In this document: piece by piece, positions 59,354 to 64,000 of the stretch | Layout: every line of letters starts with the position of its first letter | Numbering within the stretch: position 1 is the first letter of the stretch | Assembly (NCBI GenBank): GCA_025093985.1 | Contig: JACAAK010000014.1 | Coordinates: 310,001-374,000, forward strand | Length of the DNA: 64,000 nucleotides | Reading direction: 5' to 3' | DNA from: Calvatia gigantea | Taxonomy: Eukaryota; Basidiomycota; Agaricomycetes; Agaricales; Lycoperdaceae | The notes under the pieces: generated by a model | Database searches by the model: none | What the model was told of the DNA's origin: nothing | What the model saw: the letters and a program-made list of their open reading frames with translations, nothing else | Translations under genes and position numbers: made by a program

Positions 59354-59676
59354 GTTGTGATATCAAAGGGGACTCCTTCTCAAAGGCTTAAGAATATCAA
59401 AGTATTCTAACTACTTTGTATATTCTTATGTCTAAGATCAGAGGTCTTTGTCCTTCAAAAGATAACTCTTATAACATCTTATAAAGTAAACTTAATAGTT
59501 CAGAGGTAACATCTTAGGTTCAGATTATAAGAGAGTGTTTGTTATGGTTTTTTACTGATCACATCGTACTCTGTCACTGTCTGCATTTCTATACTGCTAG
59601 TCTATCTGTTTCACCTATTCCTGTTGTTATGATTGGGTTACATGGGATATCGGCTGAAGGTTAGCTACCAGGTGAC

Positions 59677-60234
59677 TGTTGAGAGAACGAGTAGACATCC
59701 CAATATAAGTTCACACTACCTAAGCGTGTAGGCGTCAGCGGTGGAGGGTAGTCGTATTCATCCAGGAGACGGTCCAGTAGGAGAGGCGCATGGTAGCGGA
59801 CATAGTCCTGCTTATACCAGCATACTCAGAGAGTCTTGAGGAGAAGGGAAGCGATGCTTAGTGAAGCTAGCATAGAGGTGAGAAGACATAGTGTCTTACG
59901 CCAAAGGGCATAGCCAAAAGGCATACCCGAAAGGGCCTACATACTACAATGCTACATAGGGTATATATACTAATATCCCTGGTCTGTGCACTCTAAACCC
60001 TTATACGGGTGAGGTCTAACTACCAGTAGCATAATTGGAGCATACTGTGTACGACGCATGTACTAGAAGATTCCATGCGGAGGGTATAACCGACTACCAG
60101 AAGGGCGGTACAACTACTGCGTACGTAGTCCGTGATGGTCTGTTATTATCGACCCTCTGAAGGTGAAATACTCGAACCCCGTTTCAGCTATAAATAGACT
60201 GAACCAACATAGTAGTATGGAGCGAGATTCAACA
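59677..60234 (-). mobile_element. Solo LTR (558 bp) with 5-bp target-site duplication
   Basis: TGTTG...CAACA termini flanked by direct GTGAC repeats (59672-59676 and 60235-60239). The duplicated block at 51782-51786 shows the uninterrupted single GTGAC, an empty site. CpG content is normal, unlike its surroundings, so it is young. By alignment with the 51076 LTR, its sense orientation is minus. Confidence 0.9.
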
Positions 60235-60838
60235 GTGACATTGGGTGAGAATGTACAGGGCAGGTGAATTCGGACGAGTATGAGATTTGGACTCAGTGGC
60301 TTCAATGTATATGTTGTGCCTTTCTGCTATCGCTGAAGTCTGTATTTCAGGAGGGAGTAGGGTCAGAGGGTTGGAGGAACAGAGACTGGGAGGAACAGGA
60401 TCAGAGGGCATAATTGTGGTTGATAATCAGACTAAGGATTTACAAGTATGGGAACTAGGTTTATATACTAGTCTGAAAAGCAGGAAGTACGAAAGTAATG
60501 GTGAATGAAGAATGGATGGCCGCTGATGGCAGCTGCCTAACAAGACACCAGGATCAAGTTCTAACTATAAGGTAATAGTGGAGAAGTTGAAGGGGATAGA
60601 GATTAATGTAGAAAACAGGATATCGGCCCAACTGACAGAAAGAATGAAGAGCATCCCAATGCAGCTGGAGTGTGCAGGTCATGATAGTATCCCCCCATTA
60701 GGGCTGAGCCTTCGAGGCCATGAAATCGAACCATGGGAATCTCCAATTAGACTTTTGATGGTGCATGTAAATTCTGTTACCTTGGAAGTTTTATGGTCCC
60801 ATTCTCTTACTCTAACTATCACCACCTCAACTACTACC

Positions 60839-62025
60839 ATGTCCAGCCCCATCAAGAAAACTGCCGCGGAGAAATGGGCCGAGCTGGAGGCCATGCGCGA
60901 ATGCAAGTGGCTCGAGCTGGAAAGGCAGGAGGAGGCAGAGTGGCAGGCTGAATGCAAGCTGTGCGAATTGGAGGAGAGTGAGGAGTGAGAGAGGCAAGAA
61001 CGGGCGGAACGAGAAGCACAGGAAAAGAAGGAGCAGGAGGAGCGAGAGGAGCAGGAGAGGAAGGAACACGAGGAATGAGAGGCACAGGAGGAGGAGCAAT
61101 GTGAGGAGTTGACATGGGCAAGTAAATGTGAAGGAAAATGTAAGGCCGCTGATGAAGTGGATAAGAAGATAGCAGCCAAGAAATGATGTCAACAGAAGAT
61201 TATGAGGCAGTGGATTGGGAAAGTGCTGCCATCATTGAAAAGGAAACACGTCAATGAAGAATCAGATTCCAGAGGCAAGCCTGACCCAAACTGAAGGGAA
61301 TCAGGTGAGGATGAGCAACTAGTGGTTGACGGAAAGAAGGTCAAGATGGGTGGCCCTAATAAGTGTGAGCGATGTCTCGACAATGGCAATCCTTGTACAA
61401 TCAGGGAGTCAACATTAAGGTAAGTGGTACTTAGCCTCCCAGTGATTGTGCTAATGGCTGTTCTAGTTGCAAGGTCACCAAGTGCCTCGAATGTTCACTG
61501 TCAAAGAAGGCCTGTCATTTTCCATCTACTCATTGTCAGCTGAACCCTGTTGCTACCCAAGGACCTCGGATCAGCAATGATCAACTCGCAGCTCTCCTTA
61601 CTCACCAAAATGATATCCTGGAGAGGATCGCATCTATTATGGAGGATCAGGGGGTGAGGATGGATAGGCTGATTGTAATTGGAGAGGAGCAGTTGCTATG
61701 GCTGGAGTGGGTGAATGAGCTTGGAAGGAATGTTGAGGCTACAGTCATTAAGAATGGTGGGTATCAGTACAGCATTGGACTGATGGTTCAGAATGTGATG
61801 GATGCCCAGGGACTGGCTGACAATGACAATGATGACAAGGATGACAATGAGGAGGTGGGCCCATCAGGAAAAACCCAGGAGGAAATGGAGGTAGTAATGG
61901 AGATGGAGGAAGACAATGGACATAAGAGTGAAGAGAAAAAGGAGGAAGAAGTGGACAAGGAGAAAGTAGCAGAGGTAGAGGGAGAAGTGGAGGAAGTGGC
62001 TGAGTCAGGTGAAGCTGCCCAGTGA
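60839..62025 (+). pseudogene. Zinc-cluster/coiled-coil ORF, copy 2
   Basis: Same structure as 52386-53572, including the four TGA stops and the intron. Retains CpG at places where copy 1 has TG or CA (for example gccgcggag, ctcgag, cgcgaatgc), so it is closer to the ancestral sequence in the 5' part. The 128-codon C-terminal open frame (61639-62025) is intact. Confidence 0.6.
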
Positions 62026-62145
62026 TCCACGGCCGTCTTCTCCTTGTATTTTGGACTTTACATAAATTTGATAATTGATAATGAGCAATAAACTGATTTG
62101 TCTGTCTGTAAATGAAGTGTGAAAGAAATTTAAGTAAGGAAAGAA

Positions 62146-63447
62146 TCATAGAGTGTTCAAAGGTCCAGGCTTAGAAGGATAAGAGGAATGAAAGTCTGCA
62201 AGAAGTTCAGCTGCATGTGCTAGCTCAGTAGCAGGTAACCAGGAAGACTCTTCTTTAGTGTCTTCATAACTTAACCAGATAACTTTGTACAAAAGTTTGC
62301 AAGCTCGACATCAATTGATTTTCGAGTCAACAATGTGAGCAATTTCATACTCCAGTTCACCTTCAACTGTGACAGGTGGGGGAGGCAGCTCAGAGCAGCT
62401 GTTGAGGGTGTTGGTTGTGGCAGGTTCTAGCATAGAGACATGGAAAACTGGGTAAATGGCACAAAGTGAGTCAGGAAGTCTGAGAGTGAATGAAACGGAA
62501 CCAGGTTGTGCTATAATCTCATAAGGACCAAGATACTTCTCAGAGAGCTTTTTGGATGGCTGAGTTGTGCAGAAGAACTTGGCCTTGACAAAGACTTTCT
62601 GACCAATGGTGAAGTCAGGTGAAGAAAGTCTGCGGGCGTCAGCAGATGTCTGGTAACATCCTTGAGCAAGTTTGATCTCAGCCTTTAGCATGTTATGGAG
62701 TTCGTTGAGGTTGACAACAAATTGTTGGGCCCACCTAGAAGCTAAATCTCTCTTGGGGTAAACTGTGATGTTTGGGTGATAACTCTTGTTAGCGAAGAAT
62801 GGAGAAACACCAGTCATGGCACTAGGAGCATTGTTGTAAGCAAACTCAGCTAGTGGAAGTAATTCTGCCCAGTTGTCCTGCTGATAATTGCAGTAGACAC
62901 AAATGTATTGCTCGAGGGTCTGGTTGGTCCATTCGGTCTGTCCGTCACCTTCAGGGTAATAACCTGAAGTGAAATACAGCTTCATGTCCAATGCTCTTCC
63001 AAGCAACTGGAAGAAGTGTGAGACAAACTCAGAGCCACAATCAGACATGATGTGTTCAGGAACACCATGCTTTGAGAATACATGAATGATGAATAGTCAG
63101 GCCAACTCGGCTGATGTGATCATGTTGTGGATAGGAATGAACAGGGATTGTTTGGTGAGTCTGTCGATGATAATGAGGATAGTATCGAACTCAGAGGAGG
63201 TAGGGAGCTTCTCAATGAAGTCCATAGAGATAGAGTTCCAGGGTTGTTCAGGGATGGGAAGTTGCTTGAGAAGTCCGTATGGCCTGTGGCACTGCAGTTT
63301 AGATTGCATACAAGTGACACATAACTTACAGAAGTCCTTGACAGCTGACTGGATGTTGGGCCAAGTGTAGTCTCTGTGGATGAGTTTGAGAGTCTTGTTC
63401 TGACCAAAGTGGCCAGAGAGGATGTGATCACATTTGTACTGTAAGAC
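62146..63447 (-). mobile_element. Chromovirus pol fragment, copy 2 (integrase and chromodomain)
   Basis: Contains the integrase zinc finger (HILSGHFGQNKT and CKLCVTC), core with SDCGSEF and QTEWTNQ (Arg to Trp, CGG to TGG), and the same TGA-interrupted chromodomain end as copy 1. The rest of pol is missing beyond 63447, where unrelated sequence starts. Confidence 0.85.
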
Positions 63448-63892
63448 GAAGAAAGTATGAACTAAACCTAAAAGGAAAAATACAAATGGTGAAAAAGGAG
63501 ATAACAGTGGACACAATTGTCGACTTGGGATGCACAACCAGCAGCATCAGCAAGAAACTGGTAGACAAGGAAGGACTCCTTACCCGAAAACTGGAACAAC
63601 AAATTTTGGTACTAAATGCAGATGGAACACCAAACTAGGGTGGAAAAGTGACGGAAACAGCCACAATCGACATAGACATCCAAGGACACAAAGAGCAGAT
63701 CAAAGCATCAGTTGTACAACTACAGGACTGCACAGAAGTCTTTCTAGGACATAACTGGCTGGTCAAACACAATCTGGAAGTAGATTGGAACAACGGAGAG
63801 ATCAAGTTCACTCGGTGTCCTCTAAATTGCCAGTTCTCCCACCAAAACATCCCCATCATGGCAAAAATATGAAGCATGGCCACTACTGAAAT
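63448..63892 (+). mobile_element. Retroelement aspartic protease fragment
   Basis: Plus-strand peptides VDTIVDLGCTTSSISKKLV (protease active-site region, with D-L-G where D-S-G is usual) and EVFLGHNWLVKHNLEVDWNN (flap/hydrophobic box followed by the W-L-x-x-H-N-x-x-x-D-W signature) identify a Ty3/gypsy protease. One in-frame TAG occurs near 63637. RT does not follow; the sequence runs into an LTR, so this is a deletion derivative. Confidence 0.7.
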
Positions 63893-64000
63893 GTACACAG
63901 TATGCTCCAATTATGCTACTGGTAGTTAGACCTCACCCATATAAGGGTTTAGAGTGCACAGACCAGGGATATTAGTATATATACCCTTATGTAGCATCAT
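63893..64000 (+). repeat. LTR fragment of the solo-LTR family, cut by window edge
   Basis: Positions 63893-64000 match the reverse complement of about 59945-60052 with few differences ('atgctactggtagttagacc', 'tatatataccc'). The LTR start is missing; the protease fragment joins in mid-LTR. Confidence 0.85.

Larger units (their letters stand above)
58786..63447. repeat. 4.1-kb duplicated block, copy 2 (with solo LTR inserted)
   Basis: Colinear with 50896-54994; offset 7890 before and 8453 after the solo LTR. Identity ends at 'taagac' (54994/63447). Confidence 0.9.

Overview
The window looks like nuclear DNA of a basidiomycete fungus, most likely an Agaricomycete. Genes carry many short introns (about 45-65 nt, GT-AG). 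The gene set (MON2, cyclophilin H, Fab1/PIKfyve, eIF3a, an alcohol-oxidase-type GMC enzyme, a DE-x-x-D sesquiterpene synthase, NACHT NTPase) fits that group, and the right end is packed with Ty3/gypsy retrotransposon debris. Exon boundaries were read by eye from splice signals and family conservation. They are given base by base only for the cyclophilin.

Layout. 1-4856 (-): MON2-like Golgi/endosome trafficking protein, cut by the window edge. 5026-6329 (-): intact-looking sesquiterpene synthase. 8391-9790: diverged local duplicate of that locus, carrying an internally deleted pseudogene. 11098-12148 (+): cyclophilin H, with an apparent 3-nt microexon and a one-base frameshift. 12.2-13.9 kb: repeats. 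13944-16105 (+): NACHT NTPase plus uncertain downstream exons. 17099-20519 (-): alcohol-oxidase-like GMC enzyme. 21707-27949 (+): Fab1/PIKfyve lipid kinase. 28594-29181 (+): small secreted protein. 30252-31329 (-): SAM-dependent methyltransferase copy A.

The block holding the end of the PIKfyve gene, the secreted protein and the methyltransferase is duplicated in tandem at about 32.1-39.14 kb. There the kinase is a pseudogene, the secreted protein is intact, and methyltransferase copy B is frameshifted. 39694-40577 (-): GPI-anchored cysteine-containing secreted protein. 41415-44748 (-): eIF3a.

45.2-51.1 kb holds three more tandem methyltransferase units (C, D, E), all on the + strand and all damaged. 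51.1-64.0 kb is nested retrotransposon material: an LTR inserted in the last codons of methyltransferase E, a chromovirus pol on the - strand, a spliced zinc-cluster/coiled-coil ORF on the + strand converging on it, a younger insertion (57.4-58.8 kb), a second copy of the 50.9-55.0 kb block at 58.8-63.4 kb, a solo LTR with target-site duplication, and a deleted protease-LTR derivative at the edge.

The conserved single-copy genes are ordinary housekeeping. The accessory story is repeated local duplication (terpene synthase; kinase-secreted protein-methyltransferase; methyltransferase array), patchy sequence homogenisation, and old transposons showing CpG-type C-to-T decay. No rRNA, convincing tRNA or CRISPR array was seen.
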